Shown: in pieces, positions 7,639-14,580 of the stretch | Position numbering within the stretch: the stretch's first letter is position 1 | Layout of the letters: each line of letters starts with the position of its first letter | Virus record (IMG/VR): IMGVR_UViG_3300012920_000040 | Location: 1-61,804 of that record | Origin: a virus | Direction: 5' to 3' (one strand) | DNA: 61,804 nt | Notes under the pieces: generated by a model | Told to the model about the DNA's origin: nothing | What the model saw: the letters and a program-made list of their open reading frames with translations, nothing else | Database searches by the model: none | Made by a program: the position numbers and the translations under genes

Positions 7639-7880
7639 GCATGAACAATTTTACAGTCTACACAAAAATTGGTTGTCCATATTGCACAAAGGTTACTGGT
7701 GCTTTACAACTTGCAGAGCAGAGATTTGTAGAGTATAAACTGGGAAGAGACTATGAGAAACCAGAGTTCTATTCAAAATTTGGTAAGGGTGCCACCTTCC
7801 CACAAGTTACAGTTGATGGTAAAAATGTAGGTGGATGTGCTGAAACTGTTAAATATCTCAGAGAGAATAAGTTGGTCTGA
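7635..7880 (+). CDS. Glutaredoxin
   Basis: 81 residues with the redox-active CPYC (YTKIGCPYCTKVTGAL), the cis-proline segment TFPQVTVDG and the GGCAET glutathione-binding turn. Glutaredoxins reduce disulfides with glutathione; in T4-like phages they feed electrons to ribonucleotide reductase. The gene is coupled to the ORF before it (ATGA) and by one base to the ORF after it. Confidence 0.95.
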   Translation: MSMNNFTVYTKIGCPYCTKVTGALQLAEQRFVEYKLGRDYEKPEFYSKFGKGATFPQVTVDGKNVGGCAETVKYLRENKLV

Positions 7881-8230
7881 TGGAAGAGGAGTTGTATGAT
7901 ATTGCGGAACATGCAATAGACTATGCCTTTAAGGGCAAATTCTTATTGAACATGTATGGATACCTTACATCTATCAAAGCAACCAAGAAGATGGTTGAGA
8001 GGTTCATTGACAGTTCAACTGCCAAAGAGATTAACAGTCTCATCCTTGACCTTGAGGACTACCTTGAGGGTGGGTCAGACAATGCTCACAGACAGTTGAG
8101 AGAAGGGTATGGTCACCTAGGTAAACCAGAGGCAAGAAAAATCAAGGATTATCTTTATGGTATCCTTGAAGATGCATGGAGGTATGAAAGTGAAAAAAGA
8201 CCAGGAAGAAAAAGAAAGTCCACTAAATAA
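7880..8230 (+). CDS. Hypothetical soluble protein
   Basis: 116 residues, predicted mostly helical and charged, with LEDYLEGGSDNAHRQLREGY in the middle and a basic C-terminal tail (RPGRKRKSTK). No named family recognised, though proteins of this type are common beside glutaredoxin in cyanophages. Start ATG shares its A with the glutaredoxin stop. Confidence 0.8.
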   Translation: MEEELYDIAEHAIDYAFKGKFLLNMYGYLTSIKATKKMVERFIDSSTAKEINSLILDLEDYLEGGSDNAHRQLREGYGHLGKPEARKIKDYLYGILEDAWRYESEKRPGRKRKSTK

Positions 8231-8414
8231 AGAAGATTTAGAAGATGACTCTCCCAGAATGAATAGGGGGTTTGAATTGCTTCTAAGAAACAAAAAAAGG
8301 AGGGAACCACCTAAAACTTTAGAGTTAAAGTTTAGGAAAGCTCTCTCCATTTTTGGAAGGAGAGTTGAATTTTTCCTAGACACACACATAGATGTAAGGA
8401 AAAAGGAGGACTAA
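8184..8414 (+). CDS. Hypothetical charged protein
   Basis: 76 residues from the ATG at 8184, chosen over 8157 because GGAGG lies right before it. Acidic N-terminal half, basic C-terminal half. It contains FRKALSIFGRRVEFF, which resembles FERALQHFGTRVEFA in the ORF at 10676, so the two may share a small domain. It overlaps the preceding gene by 47 bases. Confidence 0.7.
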   Translation: MKVKKDQEEKESPLNKEDLEDDSPRMNRGFELLLRNKKRREPPKTLELKFRKALSIFGRRVEFFLDTHIDVRKKED

Positions 8415-8415
8415 C

Positions 8416-8637
8416 ATGTTAGCAGTCACGCTCACCTTTGCTACACTTATTTCAGTCATGTTTTTGATTGTTGGAGGTGTAGTAGGATACCTTCTAAAAG
8501 AGTATGCAATTGACAGAACATCACAATACATTCCCATGCATCCTGAGATGTTTGATGAAAATGGACAAATCATTGCAGATGATGTGTTGGCAGTGAGATT
8601 TGAAAATTCTATTGAAGATCTCCCTGAGGAGGATTGA
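8416..8637 (+). CDS. Hypothetical membrane protein
   Basis: 73 residues preceded by AGGAGG. The N-terminal 28 residues form one hydrophobic helix (LTFATLISVMFLIVGGVVGY), then a soluble tail with YIPMHPEMFDENG and an acidic end. Family not recognised by name. A sigma-70-like promoter begins right at its stop codon. Confidence 0.85.
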   Translation: MLAVTLTFATLISVMFLIVGGVVGYLLKEYAIDRTSQYIPMHPEMFDENGQIIADDVLAVRFENSIEDLPEED

Positions 8638-8662
8638 CACCCTCTAATAAATATCCTATATT
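8634..8662 (+). promoter_or_regulatory. Sigma-70-like promoter with embedded late core
   Basis: -35 TTGACA (8634-8639), 17-base spacer, -10 TATATT (8657-8662), 21 bases before the ATG at 8684. The spacer holds ATAAATA (8647-8653), the T4 late core, so the site may work both early and late. Confidence 0.75.
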
Positions 8663-8683
8663 AAATTGAAATCTTGTAAACCA

Positions 8684-9145
8684 ATGGCTAAATCAACAAC
8701 AAAGCTTCCACCTAATCCTTTTGTGCATGAAATTCTTGAGCAGGTCTCAAAGCAGAGGAGTGCTGCAAAAAAGGTGGAAGCATTGAAAGAGTATAGGTCT
8801 GATGCTATTGTGTCACTCCTTATCTGGAACTTTGATGACACTGTTATCTCCATGCTTCCAGAGGGGGAGGTTCCTTATAATAAAAGTGAGGCACCTCTTG
8901 GCACAGACCACACCTCATTGCGTAAAGAGTGGAGAAACCTTTATCACTTTGTGAAAGGTGGTAATGATAGTCTCTCTAAGACTCGCAGAGAAAGCATGTT
9001 CATTCAAATGCTTGAAGGTCTTCACCCTGAGGAAGCAGACATTGTATGTCTTGTGAAAGATAAAGCACTTGGTTCTAAATTTAAAATTACCAAAGCAAAT
9101 GTAGAGGCAGCATACCCTGACATCACATGGGGAGGTAGGTCTTGA
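8684..9145 (+). CDS. Conserved T4-like phage protein (DUF6433-like)
   Basis: 153 residues from the ATG at 8684; an in-frame TTG at 8666 is less likely and would lie only 3 bases past the -10 box. It shows a pattern seen across T4-like phages: EILEQVSKQRSAAKKVEAL, MLPEGEVPYNKSEAPLGTDH, LYHFVKGGNDSLSKTRRE and MLEGLHPEEADIVCLVKDK. The family name is from memory; function is unknown. Its own sigma-70-like promoter lies directly upstream, and it is coupled to the next ORF through a TTGA overlap. Confidence 0.85.
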   Translation: MAKSTTKLPPNPFVHEILEQVSKQRSAAKKVEALKEYRSDAIVSLLIWNFDDTVISMLPEGEVPYNKSEAPLGTDHTSLRKEWRNLYHFVKGGNDSLSKTRRESMFIQMLEGLHPEEADIVCLVKDKALGSKFKITKANVEAAYPDITWGGRS

Positions 9146-9405
9146 GAATTTTAAATGAAGCATGTGACCCTGAGGTTGCAACAGATAAGTCACTACCTAA
9201 CAATGCTTTTCTTGTCAGTTATGTGGAGAAGGATGAGCAAAAGTATGACCTTGTTATGTCCAGTAAAAAGGTAGACATTTTTGACTACTACTGGGATAAG
9301 TACAAGGAAGGTTTGCTTGATATCAAACAAGCAGAGGGTACTATCAATCCTAAACTGTGGAAGTCACAGGAAGAGATGAAGAAAGAAGCAGCAAAAAAGA
9401 AATGA
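9142..9405 (+). CDS. Hypothetical soluble protein
   Basis: 87 residues from a TTG start (TTGA overlap with the previous stop; GGAGG 7-8 bases upstream supports it). It has a DYYWDKYKEGLLDIKQAEGT segment and a Lys/Ala-rich basic tail. No domain recognised. Confidence 0.75.
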   Translation: MRILNEACDPEVATDKSLPNNAFLVSYVEKDEQKYDLVMSSKKVDIFDYYWDKYKEGLLDIKQAEGTINPKLWKSQEEMKKEAAKKK

Positions 9406-9593
9406 ATATTGATAAGGATAAGGGATTTGATGTTGACTTTGACATTCCAAAGGATCAAGTCCAAGAACTTCTTAAGAAGTATAAGAAGATCAAGAAGTAT
9501 CAGAAGTCTTCACTCTTTGCTGTGAAGACCATGGATGGTACTGAGAAGGTTGTCTCCAAGATGATTGAGGAGGCAGAGGAGGAGGGATTTTGA
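9402..9593 (+). CDS. Hypothetical Lys-rich small protein
   Basis: 63 residues from the ATG at 9402 (ATGA overlap); an upstream in-frame ATG at 9357 would lie deep in the previous gene. It has an acidic start, a KKYKKIKKYQK basic stretch and an acidic EEAEEEGF end. Followed by another coupled ORF. Confidence 0.7.
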   Translation: MNIDKDKGFDVDFDIPKDQVQELLKKYKKIKKYQKSSLFAVKTMDGTEKVVSKMIEEAEEEGF

Positions 9594-9793
9594 GAGTCCC
9601 TCTTGAGCACTATGAGGAGGGTGGTAGACCCAGAGACCCTGAGTACATCCTCATGCTCATCTCAGAACTAGAAGGGTCCTATCAGTCCCTGAAGTTCATG
9701 GGTTTCAAAGAAGATGCTGAGATCATCAATGAGATGAAGAAACCATACTACAAACTTTACTTCAAGACCAAGAAAGAAAGGGGCTTGACATAA
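9590..9793 (+). CDS. Hypothetical soluble protein
   Basis: 67 residues from a TTG start overlapping the previous stop (TTGA), with GGAGGG upstream. The sequence suggests a small helical protein (DPEYILMLISELEGSYQSLK). No family recognised. The TTGACA -35 box of the next promoter overlaps its last codons. Confidence 0.7.
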   Translation: MRVPLEHYEEGGRPRDPEYILMLISELEGSYQSLKFMGFKEDAEIINEMKKPYYKLYFKTKKERGLT

Positions 9794-9814
9794 ATAGCTA
9801 CAATGGTCTATACT
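9785..9814 (+). promoter_or_regulatory. Sigma-70-like promoter of the riboswitch transcript
   Basis: -35 TTGACA (9785-9790), 18-base spacer, -10 TATACT (9809-9814). The predicted transcription start near 9821 places the riboswitch right at the 5' end of the RNA. ATAAATA-like bases (9790-9796) overlap the spacer. Confidence 0.75.
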
Positions 9815-9822
9815 AGACCTGT

Positions 9823-9878
9823 CGTTCATCAGACCTTAGGTCTGACGCAAGTAAGTCGCGGAACGGAGCGTTCATCCC
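9823..9878 (+). promoter_or_regulatory. Predicted glutamine-II (Downstream-peptide) riboswitch
   Basis: CGTTC (9823-9827) pairs with GAACG (9861-9865) as P1; CAGACC/GGTCTG (9830-9835 with 9839-9844) forms a hairpin; ACGCAAGTAAGTCGCGGAACG between them matches the conserved core of the glutamine-binding glnA/Downstream-peptide RNAs of marine cyanobacteria and their phages, as I recall it. A second CGTTCATC (9869-9876) can pair with the same GAACG, closing a hairpin over GGAG, the likely Shine-Dalgarno site of the 53-residue peptide at 9879. Confidence 0.8.
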
Positions 9879-10040
9879 ATGGCAGAGTTCCTGTTGTACA
9901 CTAGCCTTCTATGTGAAGATGCTGATGCTATCATGCTCAGGATCGAAAAACATGACAGGTTGGAATCCAATATTAAATTGGAACTTGTTAAAACAATTAA
10001 GGAGTCTACTCCTCATTGTCCTTGGGACGCACACGACTAA
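9879..10040 (+). CDS. Riboswitch-controlled small peptide (Downstream-peptide type)
   Basis: 53 residues beginning MAEFLLYTSLLCEDADAIML and ending CPWDAHD, the kind of short conserved protein found behind Downstream-peptide RNAs in marine cyanobacteria and cyanophages. Start is supported by GGAG ten bases upstream. No enzymatic motif. By analogy with small proteins under glutamine aptamers in cyanobacteria that inhibit glutamine synthetase, it may touch nitrogen metabolism, but the sequence itself does not show this. Confidence 0.85.
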   Translation: MAEFLLYTSLLCEDADAIMLRIEKHDRLESNIKLELVKTIKESTPHCPWDAHD

Positions 10041-10080
10041 AGGAACGGATTAAAAACCCAACTACTTTAGGAGTAAACTA

Positions 10081-10248
10081 ATGAACACACTCAACCTCAT
10101 TAGAAAGCAGATCAAAAAGGCAGCTGCCCTTCATGATGCTCAGATCAGTCACACCTCATATCGTGGTGTTGAGTATGATACTCGTTGTGTAGAGTCTAAA
10201 GAGACTCATGGCACCTTCTGCTACCGTGGAAAGACTTATTCAAAGTGA
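10081..10248 (+). CDS. DUF4278-like small protein
   Basis: 55 residues with two YRG-containing segments (SYRGVEYDTRCVE and FCYRGKTYSK), the pattern of a small cyanobacterial/cyanophage family I place tentatively in DUF4278. Good AGGAG 8 bases before the ATG. Function unknown. It probably lies on the same transcript as the riboswitch peptide 40 bases upstream. Confidence 0.8.
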   Translation: MNTLNLIRKQIKKAAALHDAQISHTSYRGVEYDTRCVESKETHGTFCYRGKTYSK

Positions 10249-10277
10249 TTGACAATCACAACTGAATAGTTTATACT
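10249..10277 (+). promoter_or_regulatory. Sigma-70-like promoter abutting a terminator
   Basis: -35 TTGACA (10249-10254), 17-base spacer, -10 TATACT (10272-10277). The terminator stem starts at 10278, so a transcript starting around 10284 would lack most of the 5' arm and escape termination. Confidence 0.7.
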
Positions 10278-10304
10278 GGGAGGACTTATATCCTCCCTTT
10301 TTTT
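10278..10304 (+). terminator. Rho-independent terminator
   Basis: GGGAGGA (10278-10284) pairs with TCCTCCC (10291-10297) around CTTATA, followed by seven T. The next ATG starts at 10305, immediately after the T tract. Confidence 0.88.
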
Positions 10305-10463
10305 ATGGAGAAAGACAATCTTAAAGCCATTCTCAGACAATTAAAAATGATTGTTGACGCCCTTGAGTCAGAGGTGTATTCTGATGTCAGTGCTTACACT
10401 AAGAATGAGGATTACCTTCCTCCCCTAGCAGACTATGATGAGGTATTTGAAGATGACGAATGA
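10305..10463 (+). CDS. Hypothetical acidic small protein
   Basis: 52 residues starting MEKDNLKAILRQLKMIVDAL, a probable amphipathic helix, with an acidic C-terminus (YDEVFEDDE). Its ATG directly follows a terminator T tract, so it depends on the promoter overlapping that terminator. It overlaps the next ORF by 11 bases. Confidence 0.7.
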   Translation: MEKDNLKAILRQLKMIVDALESEVYSDVSAYTKNEDYLPPLADYDEVFEDDE

Positions 10464-10683
10464 AGACTGGAGGTACACTGATGATCGTCTTGCCTTGAGG
10501 GGACAATGCCTCTTGGTTCTGATGAATAAATATGGAGGTCCTAGGATTGAGGAGCAAAACTATACCACACAAGACATCTATGAGTGTGCTGACACATGGA
10601 TATCACAGGGCAACAAATCAACAAGTGGAATAGTTGCTTACTTCAATGCCTACTTCAACAAAGGTTACACATCAAATGTATGA
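10453..10683 (+). CDS. Hypothetical small protein
   Basis: 76 residues from the ATG at 10453 (MTNEDWRYTDDRLALRG); in-frame ATG codons at 10435 and 10438 would add 5-6 residues. It contains YECADTWISQGN. No family recognised. Overlaps genes on both sides. Confidence 0.7.
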   Translation: MTNEDWRYTDDRLALRGQCLLVLMNKYGGPRIEEQNYTTQDIYECADTWISQGNKSTSGIVAYFNAYFNKGYTSNV

Positions 10684-10852
10684 AGAACTAGACTCCTTTG
10701 AAAGAGCTTTACAACATTTTGGTACAAGAGTAGAATTTGCAATTGCCATGGAGATGGGTAGAAAGATTACTCCAGAAGAGGCATACCAACTCATCAAGTC
10801 AGAAGTAAAAGATCTTAAAAAGATTCGCAAACAGGAAAAAACAGTAGAATGA
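10676..10852 (+). CDS. Hypothetical small protein with FGxRVEF motif
   Basis: 58 residues from ATG 10676, overlapping the previous gene by 8 bases and thyX by 4 (ATGA). The segment FERALQHFGTRVEFAIAM resembles the ORF at 8184. The C-terminal half is Lys/Glu rich and probably helical. Unknown function. Confidence 0.7.
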   Translation: MYEELDSFERALQHFGTRVEFAIAMEMGRKITPEEAYQLIKSEVKDLKKIRKQEKTVE

Positions 10853-11484
10853 ATACAGCTAAACTTATCTCAGTTACCCCTGATGCTGAGCAGCACATAG
10901 CATATTGTGCACGTGTTTCTAATCCAAACAATCAGGACAGTGAAAAGTTTGCAGGACTTTTAAAGTATTGCATCAAGCACCAGCACTGGTCTATCTTTGA
11001 GCAGGCATTTATGTCCCTTGAGATTACCACTACAAGAGGACTGGCAGCTCAAGTGTTGCGTCATAGGTCATTCACATTTCAAGAATTCTCTCAGAGATAT
11101 GCGAGCACCAATCTCTTGAGCACTAATATTGATCTTCCTGAACTTAGACGCCAGGATGATAAGAACAGACAGAATAGTATTGATGATCTTGACCCTGAGA
11201 TTGTTGACAAACTCAACAGACAGATGATCACCCTATTCAGTTCTGCATCTAATCTCTACAATCAAATGCTGGATGCTGGCGTGGCAAAGGAGTGTGCTCG
11301 TTTTGTTCTCCCTTTGGCAGTTCCAACAAAAATGTACATGTCAGGTTCAATTCGATCTTGGATTCATTACATAGAATTGAGGTCAGCACATGGCACACAG
11401 AAAGAACATATGGATCTTGCTAACTCCTGTAAGGAGATTTTCAAGGAACAGTTCCCAGTCATTGCTGAAGCTCTGGATTGGTAA
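10849..11484 (+). CDS. thyX: Flavin-dependent thymidylate synthase
   Basis: Makes dTMP from dUMP with methylenetetrahydrofolate, FAD and NADPH. The signature RHRx7S is present as LRHRSFTFQEFSQRYA, and the C-terminal half contains CARFVLPLAVPTKMYMSGSI and SWIHYIELRSAHGTQKEH. At 211 residues it has the normal ThyX length. It would consume NADPH produced by the phage zwf/gnd pair. Start overlaps the previous stop by 4 bases. Confidence 0.97.
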   Translation: MNTAKLISVTPDAEQHIAYCARVSNPNNQDSEKFAGLLKYCIKHQHWSIFEQAFMSLEITTTRGLAAQVLRHRSFTFQEFSQRYASTNLLSTNIDLPELRRQDDKNRQNSIDDLDPEIVDKLNRQMITLFSSASNLYNQMLDAGVAKECARFVLPLAVPTKMYMSGSIRSWIHYIELRSAHGTQKEHMDLANSCKEIFKEQFPVIAEALDW

Positions 11485-11490
11485 TAAATA
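11484..11490 (+). promoter_or_regulatory. Candidate late promoter core
   Basis: ATAAATA overlaps the thyX stop and lies 19 bases before the ORF at 11509. It is one mismatch from the full TATAAATA. Confidence 0.4.
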
Positions 11491-11508
11491 TACACACACT
11501 ATGGAGAA

Positions 11509-11757
11509 ATGATGGCACAGTTTGATGTAGTCAACACAAAGACAGGAGAAACCAAAGTCATTGATGTAAGTGTTCATGACATTACACAATGGTATGAAGA
11601 CAATCCTGAATGGAAAAGGGATTGGTCTCAAGGTGCAGCAAGTTCTGTTGGTATGGTTGGTGAAGTGTATGATGTTCTCAAGAGAACTCATCCAGGTTGG
11701 AATGATGTACTAGCCAAAGCATCAAAAGCACCAGGTTCAAACGTAAAACCAATTTAA
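11509..11757 (+). CDS. Hypothetical soluble protein
   Basis: 82 residues (or 81 from the second ATG), preceded by GGAG. Contains ITQWYEDNPEWKRDWSQGA and a VYDVLKRTHPGWND segment. Lies between thyX and phoH. No family recognised. Confidence 0.8.
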   Translation: MMAQFDVVNTKTGETKVIDVSVHDITQWYEDNPEWKRDWSQGAASSVGMVGEVYDVLKRTHPGWNDVLAKASKAPGSNVKPI

Positions 11758-11761
11758 TTTT

Positions 11762-12526
11762 ATGCCAGCAAAGAAAAAGTCAGGAATTGGAAGCACCAAT
11801 CCAGTGCCATTTGGTATGAGCAACAGAGTTATGAAGAGAAAGAAACCAATCAACCTTGATTTCATCAAGAAGATTGAACCTCTTACAGAAAATCAAACAA
11901 CCTTTTTTGAAAGGTACAAGCAGCAACAAAACCTTGTTGCTTATGGGTGTGCAGGTACAGGTAAGACCTTTATCACCCTCTACAATGCCCTTCTGGATGT
12001 CTTAGACCCTAAGACACCCTATGAGAAGATCTACATTGTCAGGTCCCTTGTACCCACCAGAGAGATTGGTTTCCTTCCAGGTGACCATGAAGACAAGTCA
12101 TCCTTGTACCAGATCCCGTACAAGAACATGGTCAAGTACATGTTTGAGATGCCTGATGACCCTTCATTTGATATGCTCTATGCTAATTTGAAGGCACAAG
12201 GCACCATCTCTTTCTGGTCTACATCATTCATCAGGGGTACAACTCTTGATAATGTGATTGTAATTGTTGATGAGTTCCAGAACCTGAACTTCCATGAACT
12301 TGACTCAATGATTACTAGGGTGGGTGAGAATTCTAAGATTCATTTCTGTGGTGATGCTACTCAGTCTGACTTGACAAAACAGAATGAAAGGAATGGTATT
12401 GCAGACTTTATGAGAATCTTGCAGAATATGCCTTCCTTTGATACAATTGAGTTCTGTGCTGAAGACATCTGCAGAAGTGGTCTTGTCAAGGAGTACATTG
12501 TAGCTAAACTAGAACTAGGTATGTAA
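11762..12526 (+). CDS. phoH: PhoH-like P-loop ATPase
   Basis: 254 residues with Walker A GCAGTGKT about 60 residues in, Walker B VIVIVDEFQNL and the downstream FCGDATQSDL sensor-like motif, the layout of PhoH proteins (helicase-like P-loop ATPases). A PhoH gene is a hallmark of marine phages; its role, perhaps in RNA metabolism or phosphate stress, is unresolved. Its stop shares a base with the next start. Confidence 0.95.
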   Translation: MPAKKKSGIGSTNPVPFGMSNRVMKRKKPINLDFIKKIEPLTENQTTFFERYKQQQNLVAYGCAGTGKTFITLYNALLDVLDPKTPYEKIYIVRSLVPTREIGFLPGDHEDKSSLYQIPYKNMVKYMFEMPDDPSFDMLYANLKAQGTISFWSTSFIRGTTLDNVIVIVDEFQNLNFHELDSMITRVGENSKIHFCGDATQSDLTKQNERNGIADFMRILQNMPSFDTIEFCAEDICRSGLVKEYIVAKLELGM

Positions 12527-13212
12527 TGTTTAATCATGTTGAAATAGATTACCCATCTCTCACAAGGGAGATGGTTGATGGTGTTAGGTATTATGATACT
12601 CCTGATGGTGAGAAGTTAGTTTCTATTACATCTGTCATCAGTCATTATAACCGTGAGACATTCAGAGAGTGGAGAGCAAGGGTTGGTAATGATGAGGCAA
12701 ACAGAGTTACCAAACAAGCGACCAGTCGTGGCACAGACATGCACACACTGACTGAACATCATCTGTTGAATAAAAAACTTCCCACTGTTCAACCACTCTC
12801 TGAGTTTTTATTCAAACAATCCAAACCTTACCTTGATAATATTGATAACATCCATGCTATTGAGCAGTCCTTATACAGTAAGGAACTAGGAATTGCTGGG
12901 AGTGTTGACTGTATTGCTGAGTACACTGGTGAGTCAGGTGAACCTGAACTTGCTGTCATTGATTTCAAGACCAGTAAGAAACCTAAGCCTGAGGCATGGG
13001 TTCAAGGTTATTATGTACAATGTGCTGCCTACGCTTGCATGTTATATGAGATGACTGGTATAATGGTAAAGAAATTTGTAATTATTATGTCCTGTGAGGA
13101 TGGGCAGGTTGAAATTTATGAACAGTATAACAAAAGAAAGTACATCAACTTACTCTCAGAATATATTAGAGAATTTGTTGAATTCAAACTACAGGAATAT
13201 GGAAAAACCTGA
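12526..13212 (+). CDS. RecB/Cas4-like PD-(D/E)XK exonuclease
   Basis: 228 residues with the nuclease signature split as usual: RGTDMHTLTEHHLL (His), GIAGSVDCIAEY (Asp) and LAVIDFKTSKKPK (DxK), then a Q-containing helix GYYVQCAAYACML. This is the PD-(D/E)XK fold of RecB-family exonucleases, which fits DNA repair/recombination or host DNA breakdown. It sits directly upstream of gp33 and gp59 among DNA-metabolism genes. Confidence 0.88.
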   Translation: MFNHVEIDYPSLTREMVDGVRYYDTPDGEKLVSITSVISHYNRETFREWRARVGNDEANRVTKQATSRGTDMHTLTEHHLLNKKLPTVQPLSEFLFKQSKPYLDNIDNIHAIEQSLYSKELGIAGSVDCIAEYTGESGEPELAVIDFKTSKKPKPEAWVQGYYVQCAAYACMLYEMTGIMVKKFVIIMSCEDGQVEIYEQYNKRKYINLLSEYIREFVEFKLQEYGKT

Positions 13213-13468
13213 TGAACTCAATGTTGACAAGATCATAGAGAACAAGTTCTACTGCACACGTAGATTCTCTGAGGAGATTGAAAAGATCGCCAAAGAGAAT
13301 AAAGATATGAAGTACATGGACTCAATTGTTCTTTTCTGTGAAAGAAACAACATTGACATAGAATCAATCCCTAAATTGATTTCAAAACCATTGAAAGATA
13401 AATTGAGAGCAGAAGCAACTGAACTCAATCTGCTGAAGAAAACTTCTCATGCTAAACTACCTTTATGA
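13199..13468 (+). CDS. gp33: Late transcription coactivator gp33
   Basis: 89 residues from the ATG at 13199, overlapping the nuclease gene by 14 bases. The C-terminus NIDIESIPKLISKPLKDKLR followed by KKTSHAKLPL matches the conserved end of cyanophage gp33 proteins as I recall them. In T4, gp33 links RNA polymerase with gp55 and the sliding clamp to activate late promoters; the ATAAATA sites listed here are the expected targets. Coupled to gp59 by ATGA. Confidence 0.8.
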   Translation: MEKPDELNVDKIIENKFYCTRRFSEEIEKIAKENKDMKYMDSIVLFCERNNIDIESIPKLISKPLKDKLRAEATELNLLKKTSHAKLPL

Positions 13469-14076
13469 TTCCTAAAGTGAAACCCTTTGATGTGTACAAG
13501 AGTTATCTTGGATTGAAAAATCACTTTACAAAAGAGAAGTATGACTACCAAAAGTATGGTGGAAAGTCTAGAGCATCACTAGAGTCTTTTTATAAAAGGC
13601 GTGATAGATTTTTCTTTGAGAAACTTAGTAGACAAAAGAATGACAGTGAAGTAGTAGAATTCTTTGTCTCAAACTTTGTCACCTGTGATGATCCACAGTC
13701 CCTTTGGATTGGTGAGATTGTCAGGAATGGTGAGCAGAATTACACTGACTGGAAGAGGAGACTACAGTCTCTGTCATACACTTTCAAGTCAGAGATTGAA
13801 GATGTCTTTACAGGTAAAGACTTTGATGCTATGTTTAGGATTGAGGGGACCAAGCACCCTCAAATCATAAAGGAATTCCTGGGAAAGAATCTTTCTCTTG
13901 AAACTTTTGTCATCCTAAACAAGGTGATTGGGTTCAAAGATAACTTTGATAAGAAGTTGTCAGACCCTGTTTGGAAGTTCTTGTCTATGAGAATTAGCAA
14001 GTATGATTCCTTTATACATATTGATGTATTCAAATTTAAAAAGATCCTGAAGGAGGTTATTGTCCATGGCACTTGA
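13465..14076 (+). CDS. gp59: DNA helicase loader gp59
   Basis: 203 residues (T4 gp59 has 217) with shared landmarks: YKSYLGLKNHF, KRRDRFFFEKLSRQ, FFVSNFVTC, and the C-terminal SLETFVILNKVIGF. It loads the gp41 replicative helicase onto gp32-coated single-stranded DNA at forks. It lies near gp32, as in T4. The start overlaps the gp33 stop. Confidence 0.88.
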   Translation: MIPKVKPFDVYKSYLGLKNHFTKEKYDYQKYGGKSRASLESFYKRRDRFFFEKLSRQKNDSEVVEFFVSNFVTCDDPQSLWIGEIVRNGEQNYTDWKRRLQSLSYTFKSEIEDVFTGKDFDAMFRIEGTKHPQIIKEFLGKNLSLETFVILNKVIGFKDNFDKKLSDPVWKFLSMRISKYDSFIHIDVFKFKKILKEVIVHGT

Positions 14077-14251
14077 TAATGCAACTGTGCTTGAAAATTT
14101 GGTGGCACAAAAGTCAGAACTTGAGAAGTCTCTTGAAAGCAATAGAGAAATGTATCTCAAAGTTTGTGGTGCAATTGAAGTTCTCCAACAAATTGAAGAA
14201 GCAAATGCTGCACCTGAGGTATCAGAGACAGAGGTAGTAGGAGAGGAATGA
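14066..14251 (+). CDS. Hypothetical coiled-coil small protein
   Basis: 61 residues from the ATG at 14066, supported by AGGAGG at 14051-14056. Predicted helical (VLENLVAQKSELEKSLESN, then MYLKVCGAIEVLQQIEEAN) with an acidic tail. Similar short proteins are common next to gp59/gp32 in cyanophages; function unknown. Confidence 0.75.
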   Translation: MALDNATVLENLVAQKSELEKSLESNREMYLKVCGAIEVLQQIEEANAAPEVSETEVVGEE

Positions 14252-14580
14252 GTTTCTTTGAGTCAGATATAGTTCAAGCTGAGATGAAGGAGATTGCTGA
14301 ACTCCAGGAGCAAATTTACATGAAAGTGTTTGAGTTTGCTTCAATGACTAATGAGGATAAGATTGAGCATGTTGAAATGCTTGAGAATCTTCTTAAGAAG
14401 CAGCAGGTTCTTTACACCAGACTGAAATTATCTGATGACCCAGAGGCAAAGGTTATGAGGGATAATATCCTTCAGTCTGCCAAGGCACTGGGGTTCCCTG
14501 CTGATGTTGACCTGGCATATGTGTTCAATAATATGACACACATTGTGGACAACATGAAAAAGTCCTTGGGTGAGGGTTGA
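14248..14580 (+). CDS. DUF1825-like protein
   Basis: 110 residues starting MSFFESDIVQAEMKEIAELQ, close in pattern to cyanobacterial DUF1825 proteins (FFDSEIVQ..., then a helical middle with LEDSxxxx-type segment, here KLSDDPEAKVMRDN). Function unknown in both host and phage. Shares ATGA with the previous gene; the gp32 promoter -35 box overlaps its stop. Confidence 0.78.
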   Translation: MSFFESDIVQAEMKEIAELQEQIYMKVFEFASMTNEDKIEHVEMLENLLKKQQVLYTRLKLSDDPEAKVMRDNILQSAKALGFPADVDLAYVFNNMTHIVDNMKKSLGEG

